64,000 nt of DNA from Bacteroidota bacterium (GTDB lineage Bacteria; Bacteroidota; Bacteroidia; Cytophagales; Cyclobacteriaceae): positions 40,047 to 104,046 of the forward strand of contig JAEZGH010000095.1 in assembly GCA_023417065.1 (NCBI GenBank), written 5' to 3'. The position numbers and the translations under genes were made by a program. This document shows, piece by piece, positions 36,089 to 43,811 of the stretch. Position 1 is the first letter of the stretch. Every line of letters starts with the position of its first letter. The notes under the pieces were generated by a model, which was not told where the DNA came from, did not search any database, and worked only from the letters and a program-made list of their open reading frames with translations.

Positions 36089-36796
36089 TTATTTCAGATT
36101 TTTGGAAGCTTCATCCCAGTTAACGACATTCCACCAGTTGTCTATGTATTCGGCGCGCTTGTTCTGATATTTCAGGTAGTATGCGTGTTCCCAAACGTCG
36201 AGACCAAGAATCGGCGTCCCTTTTGTTTTAACTCCATCCATCAAAGGATTGTCCTGATTAGGTGTTGATCCGATGCTGAGTTTGCCATTGTTGGATACCA
36301 GCCAGGCCCAGCCCGATCCGAATTGACCTAATGCTGCATTCTTAAACTCTTCCTTGAATTTCTCGATAGATCCAAAAGAGGCATTGATGGCCTCGGCGAT
36401 TTTTCCGGACGGATTTCCCCCATTAGGTTTCATCGCTCTCCAGAAGAAGTTATGGTTCCAGGCGCCGCCTCCGTTGTTACGGATTTTGTCCGACAAGGTG
36501 GAGATCTTCTTGAAAAGTTCTTTTTCATCTTTCAGGCTTACTTTCTCCGCTGCAAGCGCTTCGTTCACATTCTTGATGTAAGAGGCGTGGTGCTTGGAAT
36601 AATGAAGCTCCATGGTCTGGGCATCAATATATGGCTCAAGCGCCCCGTATTCATACGGCAACTTGTCCTGTTTGAATTCCAATGCGCTGAAGCTATCATC
36701 AAGCCGGAAAGCATGAGACGTTATCGGTGACACTAATGCTCCGAGAACCGCGGCTCTCGACGCAGTCTCAATGAAGTTTCTTCGGGAAGTTTTCAT
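36089..36796 (-). CDS. Tat-exported iron/manganese superoxide dismutase
   Basis: A 235-residue Fe/Mn SOD. The metal ligands are the His in MELHYSKHH, the His in GAWNHNFFW, and the Asp and His in LDVWEHAYY. The enzyme domain begins near KLPYEYGALEPYID. It is preceded by about 38 residues with SRRNFIETA and a hydrophobic stretch ending SHA, a twin-arginine signal. Export of the folded, metal-loaded enzyme to the periplasm is therefore likely, in contrast to the cytoplasmic family norm. It is divergent from the 2OG-oxygenase gene and has its own terminator. Confidence 0.93.
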   Translation of the reverse strand: MKTSRRNFIETASRAAVLGALVSPITSHAFRLDDSFSALEFKQDKLPYEYGALEPYIDAQTMELHYSKHHASYIKNVNEALAAEKVSLKDEKELFKKISTLSDKIRNNGGGAWNHNFFWRAMKPNGGNPSGKIAEAINASFGSIEKFKEEFKNAALGQFGSGWAWLVSNNGKLSIGSTPNQDNPLMDGVKTKGTPILGLDVWEHAYYLKYQNKRAEYIDNWWNVVNWDEASKNLK

Positions 36797-36932
36797 GCGT
36801 TTGATGGTTATGGTGCTACGTCCTAAAAAATCGGGCCATTTCTGTCTGAACCTTCCTCCGCTAACGATTGGAAGGAGCTGTGGGAAGTAAAATTACTTAA
36901 AAATGCATAGCTTGCGGGAAACACTTACACGC

Positions 36933-37904
36933 ATGGCGGATGTTTTATACGATGAGGTCCCCTCGCTTGATCTCGCAGACTTCTACGGAGACGACTATCA
37001 GAAAAAAATACAGTTTGTTCAACGCCTCGGTGAGGCATATCAGAATATTGGATTTGTCGCGATCCGAAATCACTTCCTGACGGATCAGATGCAAGCTGAT
37101 ATTTACAGAGACATTAAGGCGTTCTTCGCGCTTCCTGATGATGTCAAAACAAAATATGAGCGAACCGAGCTGGCTGGCCAAAGAGGTTATACGGGAAAGG
37201 GAAAAGAACATGCAAAAGGTCGAAACACCGGCGACCTGAAAGAGTTTTATCACGTGGGGCAGGAGCTGTCTGAAAAAGAGCTGGTTGAGGAAGGCTATCC
37301 GGCGAATGTCTGGCCCAGCGAAGTTCCGGGGTTTCAATCAAGCACACTGGCAGTGTACCGCGCACTGGAGAAAACGGGTGCCTTCATGTTGAGTGCTATC
37401 GCGCTGTTTCTCGAGTTACCAGAAGACTATTTTGACGACAAGATCTATCACGGCAACAGCATACTCCGACCGATACATTATTTCCCGATTGAGGATCCAC
37501 ATTCGGTGCCCGCTGACGCAGTTAGAGCTGCTGAGCACGGCGATATCAACCTTATCACGTTGTTGATGGGGGCAAGCGCTGATGGTTTGCAGGTACTGCG
37601 CCGGGATGGAAAATGGATTCCTATCACAGCTTTGCCAGACCAACTGGTGGTCAACGTGGGCGATATGCTGGAGCGGTTGACGAATGGCAAGCTGCGTTCA
37701 ACTATCCATCGTGTTGTCAATCCGCCTGTAGAGCAAATGAACTCGCCCCGATATTCTATACCCTTCTTTATGCATCCACGCTCAGAGATGAGCCTCGCGG
37801 CTTTGCCACAATGCGTTGATGAAGGTAATCCGAAACAGTGGGAGGATATCACGGCCGGTGAATTTCTGGATCAGCGGTTACGCGAGATCGGTTTGAAAAA
37901 ATAA
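36933..37904 (+). CDS. 2-Oxoglutarate/Fe(II)-dependent oxygenase (isopenicillin N synthase-like)
   Basis: A 323-residue enzyme of the IPNS-like DIOX family. An N-terminal cap (VPSLDLADF, GFVAIRNH) precedes the jelly-roll core with the metal triad His-X-Asp in EHGDINLITLL and a distal His in STIHRVVNP. The 2OG-binding Arg is in RYSIPFF. ATG 36933 gives the standard N-terminus (MADVLYDEVPSLDL); ATG 36903 would add ten residues. The substrate is unknown. It is divergent from the SOD gene and 31 bp before chrA. Confidence 0.87.
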   Translation: MADVLYDEVPSLDLADFYGDDYQKKIQFVQRLGEAYQNIGFVAIRNHFLTDQMQADIYRDIKAFFALPDDVKTKYERTELAGQRGYTGKGKEHAKGRNTGDLKEFYHVGQELSEKELVEEGYPANVWPSEVPGFQSSTLAVYRALEKTGAFMLSAIALFLELPEDYFDDKIYHGNSILRPIHYFPIEDPHSVPADAVRAAEHGDINLITLLMGASADGLQVLRRDGKWIPITALPDQLVVNVGDMLERLTNGKLRSTIHRVVNPPVEQMNSPRYSIPFFMHPRSEMSLAALPQCVDEGNPKQWEDITAGEFLDQRLREIGLKK

Positions 37905-37935
37905 TTTCAACATTTGGACTCATTCCACCTCGGCA

Positions 37936-39198
37936 GTGTTTCAACGAGTTCGGTACTTTATCTTCTTACGGGATGTACTTATTCTGGCCCTGACCACATT
38001 TGGAGGCCCACAGGCCCACCTGGCCCATTTCCAGAAAGTACTCGTCCAGAAACGGAAATACCTGTCGGAAGAGGACCTGATGGAACTCAACTCCCTTTGT
38101 CAGATACTGCCCGGCCCAGCGTCCACGCAGATGCTGATCGCGATAGGATTCAAAATCGGAGGACCTAACCTCGCCTATCTCACCATGCTGGTCTGGATTC
38201 TGCCATCCGTTATCCTGATGACAACTGCAGCGGTGGTCATGTCCAACATTCAGGAAAAGAACTGGTCTACCGAGTTCACAAAATTCATTCAGCCGATGGC
38301 TGTTGGATTCGTGAGCTATGGCGCGTGGGTGATCAGTCAGAAAACAGTCAAGACCAAGACAGGTATCGCCTTAATGATTGGTGCAGCCGTTGTTTCATAC
38401 TTCTTTCAGACGCCATTTGTCTTTCCCGCCATTATCCTTGGGGCCGGGCTTGTGACATCACTTAAGTTCAGGGCGCAGCCGCGCGAAGAAAAAAAGGGTA
38501 TCCGCATCGACTGGTCCAACTTTGCACTCTGGGCCGGAGTGCTGGTAATCGCTGCTATCCTGGGGGGTGTAACGAAGGCGCTTCCTGTTAAGCTCTTTGA
38601 AAACTTTTATCGAAACGGGAGTCTGATTTTTGGCGGAGGTCAGGTGTTGGTACCCTTGCTGTACACCGAGTTTGTCGACGAACATCACGCGCAGGAGGGC
38701 GAGCCGAAGCAAAAGATCAGGCAGCTCAAGAGCCGACTGAAGCAAGAGTACGCGCCCAAGCCCCTTCACCATCCGTTGTCGCCAAATGAATTTCTTTCGG
38801 GCTACGCGGTCGCGCAGGCATTGCCTGGGCCGGCATTCTCGTTCAGTGCCTATATTGGAGCGCTGTCCTCACGCGACTATGGAATTGGTGGCGAAATTCT
38901 CGGAGCGCTCATGTCTGCCTTTGGGATTTTTCTGCCAGGCACTTTCCTGATCTTCTTTGTGATCCGGTTCTGGGAAAGCCTCAAGCAATACAGGGTCGTC
39001 CGCGCGTCATTAGAGGGAGTTACTGCCGCAAGTGCGGGTTTGGTTGCGGCGTCTGCGATAATCCTCTTTCAGCCGCTTGAAAATTCTTTCCTGAACTTTG
39101 GCGTGACGATCGCGACTTTTTGCCTGATGGTATTCACGAAAGTGCCACCAACGCTGATCATTGCCGGCGGGCTCGCGCTCGGGTTTCTCGTACATTAA
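37936..39198 (+). CDS. chrA: Chromate transporter ChrA (two-domain)
   Basis: A 420-residue membrane protein with the long-chain CHR arrangement of two homologous halves. The first half has TTFGGPQAHLAHF and CQILPGPASTQ, the second FGGGQVLVPLL and QALPGPAFSFSAYIG. Family members export chromate and possibly take up sulfate. It begins with GTG, 31 bp after the oxygenase gene, so the two may share a transcript. It ends at a bidirectional terminator. Confidence 0.9.
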   Translation: MFQRVRYFIFLRDVLILALTTFGGPQAHLAHFQKVLVQKRKYLSEEDLMELNSLCQILPGPASTQMLIAIGFKIGGPNLAYLTMLVWILPSVILMTTAAVVMSNIQEKNWSTEFTKFIQPMAVGFVSYGAWVISQKTVKTKTGIALMIGAAVVSYFFQTPFVFPAIILGAGLVTSLKFRAQPREEKKGIRIDWSNFALWAGVLVIAAILGGVTKALPVKLFENFYRNGSLIFGGGQVLVPLLYTEFVDEHHAQEGEPKQKIRQLKSRLKQEYAPKPLHHPLSPNEFLSGYAVAQALPGPAFSFSAYIGALSSRDYGIGGEILGALMSAFGIFLPGTFLIFFVIRFWESLKQYRVVRASLEGVTAASAGLVAASAIILFQPLENSFLNFGVTIATFCLMVFTKVPPTLIIAGGLALGFLVH

Positions 39199-39279
39199 AC
39201 GATCACCAGACGCTCACGAAGTCCGCTGTATAAGCTGGGGCCAGCGTTCACCGGTCTGTCGCCGGCAAAAAACAGGCAC

Positions 39280-39315
39280 AAAAAAAGGCTAGTCTTTTCG
39301 ACCAGCCTTTTTTTT
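39280..39315. terminator. Bidirectional terminator between chrA and tonB
   Basis: A-tract, then GGCTAGTC-TTTTC-GACCAGCC with one internal mismatch, then a T-tract. It has tracts on both sides, so it can serve chrA (+) and the tonB gene (-). Confidence 0.8.
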
Positions 39316-39330
39316 ATATTCTTTGCTGAA

Positions 39331-40014
39331 TTATGACGAAAGCTTGAATGAAATAGGGAGAACCATTTTTTGGCGAACAGGTTTTCCTCTTTGTTTTCCA
39401 GGCTTCCAGTTCGGAGCTGATTGAAGAATACGGACAGCTTCTTCGTCGCAACCTGCGCCAATACCTTTGATGGCTTTAACGTCGGTGATGCTTCCGTCTT
39501 TTTCGATTACGAACTCAACGAACACTTTACCTTCGATACCCATCCTTTTAGCCTGAGCCGGATATTTGATCTTCTTTCCAACATATGCATAGAAAGCGCC
39601 CATACCACCGACCGGAGCTGCAGTTTCTTCAACGACAGTAAAGATTGTGTTGGGGTCTTCCTTCTCTTCTTCTACAACGGGAGCCATCGGGATTTCGACC
39701 TTAGTCTCATTGATATCCGTTTCGGCGTCCATGTTGATTTCGATTTCTTCCTCTATTTTCTTGTCGTCCGGAACTTCAATGATTTTCGGTTGCTCGATCT
39801 TTGGAGGAGGAGGGGGAAGTTGTTCTGTCGGCGGTACTTCGAGGATTTCTTCTACCGCCATGTTATTTGCATTCAGATCCTTCTTCGATGTATCATCCTT
39901 AACTTTATAGGTAAAGGCAAAAATTGCCAGTAACAAACTCACAATCAGTCCAATGTTGAAGAACATGAACGATTTTTTCGTCAAATCCGCTTTTTCTGAT
40001 TTCTTAGGTTGCAT
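39331..40014 (-). CDS. TonB-family energy transducer
   Basis: A 227-residue protein. A short cytoplasmic start and one membrane segment (about 16-37) precede a proline- and acid-rich periplasmic arm (PPPPPKIEQPK, then EEEIEINMD), then a C-terminal TonB domain (about 140-227, YPAQAKRMGIEGKVFVEFVI). It relays proton-motive energy to TonB-dependent outer-membrane receptors. The start is ATG 40014. A TTG nine bases earlier is in frame but is weaker, and a -7 element lies at 40053-40046. Confidence 0.93.
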   Translation of the reverse strand: MQPKKSEKADLTKKSFMFFNIGLIVSLLLAIFAFTYKVKDDTSKKDLNANNMAVEEILEVPPTEQLPPPPPKIEQPKIIEVPDDKKIEEEIEINMDAETDINETKVEIPMAPVVEEEKEDPNTIFTVVEETAAPVGGMGAFYAYVGKKIKYPAQAKRMGIEGKVFVEFVIEKDGSITDVKAIKGIGAGCDEEAVRILQSAPNWKPGKQRGKPVRQKMVLPISFKLSS

Positions 40015-40045
40015 AGGTTTCAAGTAATTATCAATACTGGAATGT

Positions 40046-40053
40046 CAAAGGTA
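40046..40053 (-). promoter_or_regulatory. -7 element upstream of tonB
   Basis: TACCTTTG on the minus strand, 31 bp before the ATG at 40014. No clear -33 element. Confidence 0.45.
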
Positions 40054-40091
40054 TAAAAAGGTCACAGTTTCGGAAAAAGATTTTTATCATT

Positions 40092-40817
40092 CTATTTCCG
40101 GGATCCGTAGAACAACGTTATGTAAACAGTGGGAAACACGGAATAATTCTTGGTTGAAGTCATTAAAGGGATTGTTTTTGAATAGGCATCAACCAAAAAT
40201 CCTGCTTCAAATCCTGTCACTTGACTTTTAATCGTTCCGAGCTCAAAGTTCATTGCTGCTTTGAGGTTTCCACCAAGCGTCAATTGAGAGTCACCGATTC
40301 CTTCGAAAAGCCTGCCGGTCCCCATGATTTCAGGGTACGAAATTCCTTCGCGGAACGGACCGCGGATTGTGATGTTTTCGTTTGACTTCTTGTATTCTAC
40401 ATAGTAGGGGGCAACCACGCCGATTGACGGACCGGCGGCGAAAACCGCCTTGATTTCTACTCCCTGCTGAGGCGCTTTCTTAAAAAGGACCAGGTCGCGT
40501 CCATACTGCAGGCGTACAGCATAAAGGTAGTTTGCCTTTCCAAAAATGAAGGAATTGCCTGTTTGAGACGGCCTGCGTCGCTCCTGGGGATGTTTCACGT
40601 TCATTAATTCCATGCCGTACGTCTCAAGTACGCGGTCATTCAATTTCCTGGCTTTTTTGAAGACGAGTCCGCCGATAAGCCCTCCGGAAGTATTTTTGTT
40701 GATACCCCAGGTGAACTCAGACTGGTATTCGTAACTATCCTGGGTCTGGGCGATTGCCGGTAATGTCAGCACACTTCCAACAAAAATTACCAGCAAAAAC
40801 TGAAAAATCCGGCGCAT
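40092..40817 (-). CDS. Secreted, outer-membrane-type hypothetical protein
   Basis: A 241-residue protein with a signal peptide (about 1-23, ending AIAQ). The rest alternates polar and aromatic residues in short strands (FTWGINKNTSGGLIGGL, YAVRLQYGRDLVLF, AGFLVDAYS) and ends VYITLFYGSRK, with an aromatic residue near the C-terminus. This is the look of a small beta-barrel, but there is no TonB plug or other named domain. Its genomic neighbour is TonB, in the same direction, 78 bp away. Confidence 0.7.
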   Translation of the reverse strand: MRRIFQFLLVIFVGSVLTLPAIAQTQDSYEYQSEFTWGINKNTSGGLIGGLVFKKARKLNDRVLETYGMELMNVKHPQERRRPSQTGNSFIFGKANYLYAVRLQYGRDLVLFKKAPQQGVEIKAVFAAGPSIGVVAPYYVEYKKSNENITIRGPFREGISYPEIMGTGRLFEGIGDSQLTLGGNLKAAMNFELGTIKSQVTGFEAGFLVDAYSKTIPLMTSTKNYSVFPTVYITLFYGSRK

Positions 40818-40888
40818 GAATTCGAATGTTAAGATAAATTTATGCTTTCTGTGAAGTAACTCAAACTTTTTAAATAGAACTTACAACA

Positions 40889-41293
40889 ATGGTTTCAATG
40901 ACCGCCACGTATGAAGGCAGCCTGCGTACCGAGGTAACCCATCTCCGTTCCAGTAATCGCATTGTAACGGATGCTCCACCCGATAATAACGGAAAGGGTG
41001 AGGCATTTAGTCCAACGGATCTGACGTGCGCCTCATTAAATAGTTGCATGATGACGCTGATGGGGATGCTTGCCGAGCGCGAGGGAATCGACCTGGTCGG
41101 CCTGAGATCCGAAATCGTGAAGGTAATGGCGGCCAATCCACGACGGATCGCAGAAATCCATATCACATTCTATCACGATAATCTCAACGCTACCCCTGTT
41201 CAGAAGGAAAAACTGAAACACGCGGCCAGAACTTGTCCTGTGGCCCTTTCACTCTCCGAATCGATCAAGCAGGAAATTACTTTCAACTTTTGA
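40889..41293 (+). CDS. OsmC/Ohr-family peroxiredoxin-like protein
   Basis: A 134-residue OsmC-family protein with the two conserved cysteines, one in SLNSCMMTLMG and one in ARTCPVALSLS. The first half has the GEAFSPTDLTCASL motif. These dimeric proteins reduce organic hydroperoxides through the cysteine pair. It is convergent with the ytxJ gene, overlapping by 11 nt. Confidence 0.87.
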   Translation: MVSMTATYEGSLRTEVTHLRSSNRIVTDAPPDNNGKGEAFSPTDLTCASLNSCMMTLMGMLAEREGIDLVGLRSEIVKVMAANPRRIAEIHITFYHDNLNATPVQKEKLKHAARTCPVALSLSESIKQEITFNF

Positions 41294-41624
41294 TCTCCTT
41301 CAGGATCTGCTGGTAGTCGATATCAAAGTGCGAGCGATCAAAAGTCGCCTTCTCGTTCTTGATCACCATAACCTGTGGGGATTCGTGGTAAACGCCGAAC
41401 TCGTCGGCAATCCGATCGCTGATTTCGCGGTACGACAGCAGATCCAGGAAGTATAACTTCACGTGGGGAGCGTCGTCGTCCTTCCAGTTTCGTTCCAGCC
41501 GGTCAAGTGAGGTGCGGCTGATATTGCACCGGGTACTGTGTTTGAAAATAACAACAGGAGCCTGTTTTGATTCCTCCTTAATTTGATCGATTTGCTCAAT
41601 CGAGGTTAAGCTGTTCCACTTCAT
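41283..41624 (-). CDS. ytxJ: Bacillithiol-system redox protein YtxJ
   Basis: A 113-residue thioredoxin-fold protein. The active-site region reads FKHSTRCNISRTSLDRLE, the monothiol-like TRCxxS of YtxJ/BrxC, with the cis-proline in ESPQVMV. It would remove bacillithiol from S-bacillithiolated proteins or take part in that exchange, implying the host makes bacillithiol. The 3' end overlaps osmC. The neighbouring OsmC and SOD suggest a redox-stress group. Confidence 0.88.
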   Translation of the reverse strand: MKWNSLTSIEQIDQIKEESKQAPVVIFKHSTRCNISRTSLDRLERNWKDDDAPHVKLYFLDLLSYREISDRIADEFGVYHESPQVMVIKNEKATFDRSHFDIDYQQILKEIKS

Positions 41625-41630
41625 AAATTA

Positions 41631-43811
41631 TCAATCGTACCACAGTCCAATTTCACCTTTGTCATACCGGGGTTTCTTCCCTTTCTCTTTCAAATGGTCA
41701 GGCTGGGTATCTTGTTTTTTAAATAAACGTGCCCACCACAACTTAAAGTTCGTAACGGCATCTCTTTCCCCTGGAACATTGTTTTTGTTTGTCCGGACAA
41801 ACTGTGCATCGGGATGCAGGCCTTTGTGTTTATTCGCGAAGCGGTATTTCTGCATTTTGATATTTCCCTGATAGTCGGTGATCCGGGCGAAAGCACGTCC
41901 TGGCTCGCGAACTTTAAGGGCGTCGCGCGAGCTGCTGGGGTTGCGCACGTAGCGATCTTGCCTGACCTTGACCTGAAGTCCGGCGACACTTTTATCGGTA
42001 GCAGTAGGTCTCAGTTTTTTCAACGCATCGTCGGCGGCATTTTCATTTTCAACATATGGCCGGCGTTTCACCTTCACCTGCAAGCCGCGCACAGCATAAA
42101 CGGATTTCCCGGGCCGCTTTTTCTTGATGGAATTTTCGTTCGCAAGCTCATTCTGAATATAGTTTCGTCTGAAGCGCGAGAGCCGCTTGAAGCCTGTGAA
42201 CTCTTCGCCCTGGTCGGAGATAGGTGGTTGAGCCGAATGAATTTTTCGATTTCCCTGGAATGCGGCCGCCCTCCGGGCGTCGTTTGAAGGGCCGCGACCC
42301 TTCACTTTAATATTTCCGGCATACCCGGCGACCCGCTCGCTGCCGGAATATTGGCGCACGGGTATGGGGCGCTCGTTATTGTTCCAAAGTTTGCCGCTAA
42401 CACTCCCGCCACCCTTTTTCGGGCGATGGCTCTTGATCATCCCGGTAAATTCTTCGCCCTGATCCTGCAATTCCGGGCGAAGTCTTCGCTTCACCGGAAA
42501 TGCCGGAATACCCGTCTTCGGCGTCCGGCCGACCACTGGTCGTCCATTGTTATTCCATCCGCCGCTGACACTTCCGCCGCCCTTCGCCGGCCGCCGCGAT
42601 TTAACCGATCCCGCAAATCCTTCGCCCTGGTCCCGGAAACCACGTTTAGAGCGCATCCTCACCGGCAATCCGGGAATGCCTGTTTTGGGAGTTCGCCCGG
42701 CAATGGCGCGACCGCTGTTATTCCAGACCCGGCCACTGACACTCGCGGCCCCAGGGAACTTCGAGCCCCTGCGGTCGGAGCCGGATATTGACCGCGGCCT
42801 ACTTGCCAGTGATGGAATGCCTTCAATCCGTTTCTTGCTTGAGCGGTCGCGATGGCGAATACGCCTACCCGCAATATCTCCCCGCCAGGCTCGCCCGCCG
42901 CCAGATGCAGTTCGATACCCGCCCGACGGCCCGGTGTAAGGACGATCTCTTTTGATCGCCTGCCGCCCTCTATACGTGTTAGGCGCAGGGATAAAACCTC
43001 TCCGCGGAGTCTCGAAATTCCGCCCGCGGATCTTGCGACCAGCGATATCTGTCGTCTGAGCCTGTTCTCCCTTGCGTTTAGTCCGAGGGAAGTTTGCCCA
43101 TACGTTTATGCTCTTGTGCCGGATGAACGGACTTGAAGCGCTTCTGGGCACAACGCGCCCCCTGCCGCCATCGCCAGGTCTGCGGCGCCCATCACTTTGT
43201 ATTTTCCGGAGTTTGGCAAGTGCCTGACGGTTGGATACGGAGCGTTCTGTGTCGCGGGGTTTCGGCGAGGCGTTGTTGACGTACCTCCCGCGTTGAGGAT
43301 AAACATTGCGAACCTTTCCGGTTGCCGAGTGAACGCGAACGGGCCTGCCCCGCGCCACGTTTTGTTTCCCTTCGCGGCTGGGAGGGTTCCTTTTGACATG
43401 CGGTCCCTTTTGCGGGTGAACATTAATCCGCTCGCTGGATGAATTTCTTTGACGGATTGGGCGACCTGTCAGGTCACCTTTCCATGCCCGATCCTGATTA
43501 CTGGGCTTATGTACGTTGAAGAGGGGCTTGAGCGGTTTGCCGGCGCGTTCCCCACCCTGCGTCTTGGTACGGACAGTGACGCGCTTTGCCGGACGGACTT
43601 TCTTCTTTTCCTTCCGCGGCGTCGACTTAAACCGGCTTTCGCGTGATCTGTCCGGCGTATCGCCTTTGGTGTTTTGCGCGCTTGCCCCAAAGGATATCAG
43701 GAGGGCAAAAAACACAAGGAATAGCCATCGGAAGTTTACCCGTGAAAAAGCTTTGCTATGATCCGACGATGCGTTCAAAAAATAAGGGTTGGAACCTGCT
43801 AATTTAATCAA
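41631..43811 (-). CDS. Very basic secreted repeat protein, unknown function
   Basis: I do not recognise this protein (726 residues from TTG 43811). A hydrophobic signal sequence ends at GASAQ. The rest is unusually rich in Arg, Lys, Gly, Pro and Ser. Blocks recur: NNNGRPVVGRTPKTGIPAFP-type segments, DQGEEFTGMIKSHRPKKGGG-type segments and a GNIK/GLQVKVK motif repeated downstream. It ends GEIGLWYD. The only methionines in the extended frame lie upstream, inside the E1 gene. I chose TTG 43811 because TTGA overlaps the E1 stop; TTG 43778 is an alternative. High GC and arginine codons give several long antisense frames that I regard as shadows. Confidence 0.72.
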   Translation of the reverse strand: MIKLAGSNPYFLNASSDHSKAFSRVNFRWLFLVFFALLISFGASAQNTKGDTPDRSRESRFKSTPRKEKKKVRPAKRVTVRTKTQGGERAGKPLKPLFNVHKPSNQDRAWKGDLTGRPIRQRNSSSERINVHPQKGPHVKRNPPSREGKQNVARGRPVRVHSATGKVRNVYPQRGRYVNNASPKPRDTERSVSNRQALAKLRKIQSDGRRRPGDGGRGRVVPRSASSPFIRHKSINVWANFPRTKRKGEQAQTTDIAGRKIRGRNFETPRRGFIPAPNTYRGRQAIKRDRPYTGPSGGYRTASGGGRAWRGDIAGRRIRHRDRSSKKRIEGIPSLASRPRSISGSDRRGSKFPGAASVSGRVWNNSGRAIAGRTPKTGIPGLPVRMRSKRGFRDQGEGFAGSVKSRRPAKGGGSVSGGWNNNGRPVVGRTPKTGIPAFPVKRRLRPELQDQGEEFTGMIKSHRPKKGGGSVSGKLWNNNERPIPVRQYSGSERVAGYAGNIKVKGRGPSNDARRAAAFQGNRKIHSAQPPISDQGEEFTGFKRLSRFRRNYIQNELANENSIKKKRPGKSVYAVRGLQVKVKRRPYVENENAADDALKKLRPTATDKSVAGLQVKVRQDRYVRNPSSSRDALKVREPGRAFARITDYQGNIKMQKYRFANKHKGLHPDAQFVRTNKNNVPGERDAVTNFKLWWARLFKKQDTQPDHLKEKGKKPRYDKGEIGLWYD

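Noticed and set aside
39421..39933. 170-codon plus-strand frame opposite tonB
   Set aside because: It is a shadow of the tonB coding sequence; the TonB reading has membrane anchor, proline arm and C-terminal domain.
42351..43136. Several long plus-strand frames opposite the basic repeat protein
   Set aside because: They are antisense shadows produced by its GC-rich arginine, glycine and proline codons. They lack domain features.
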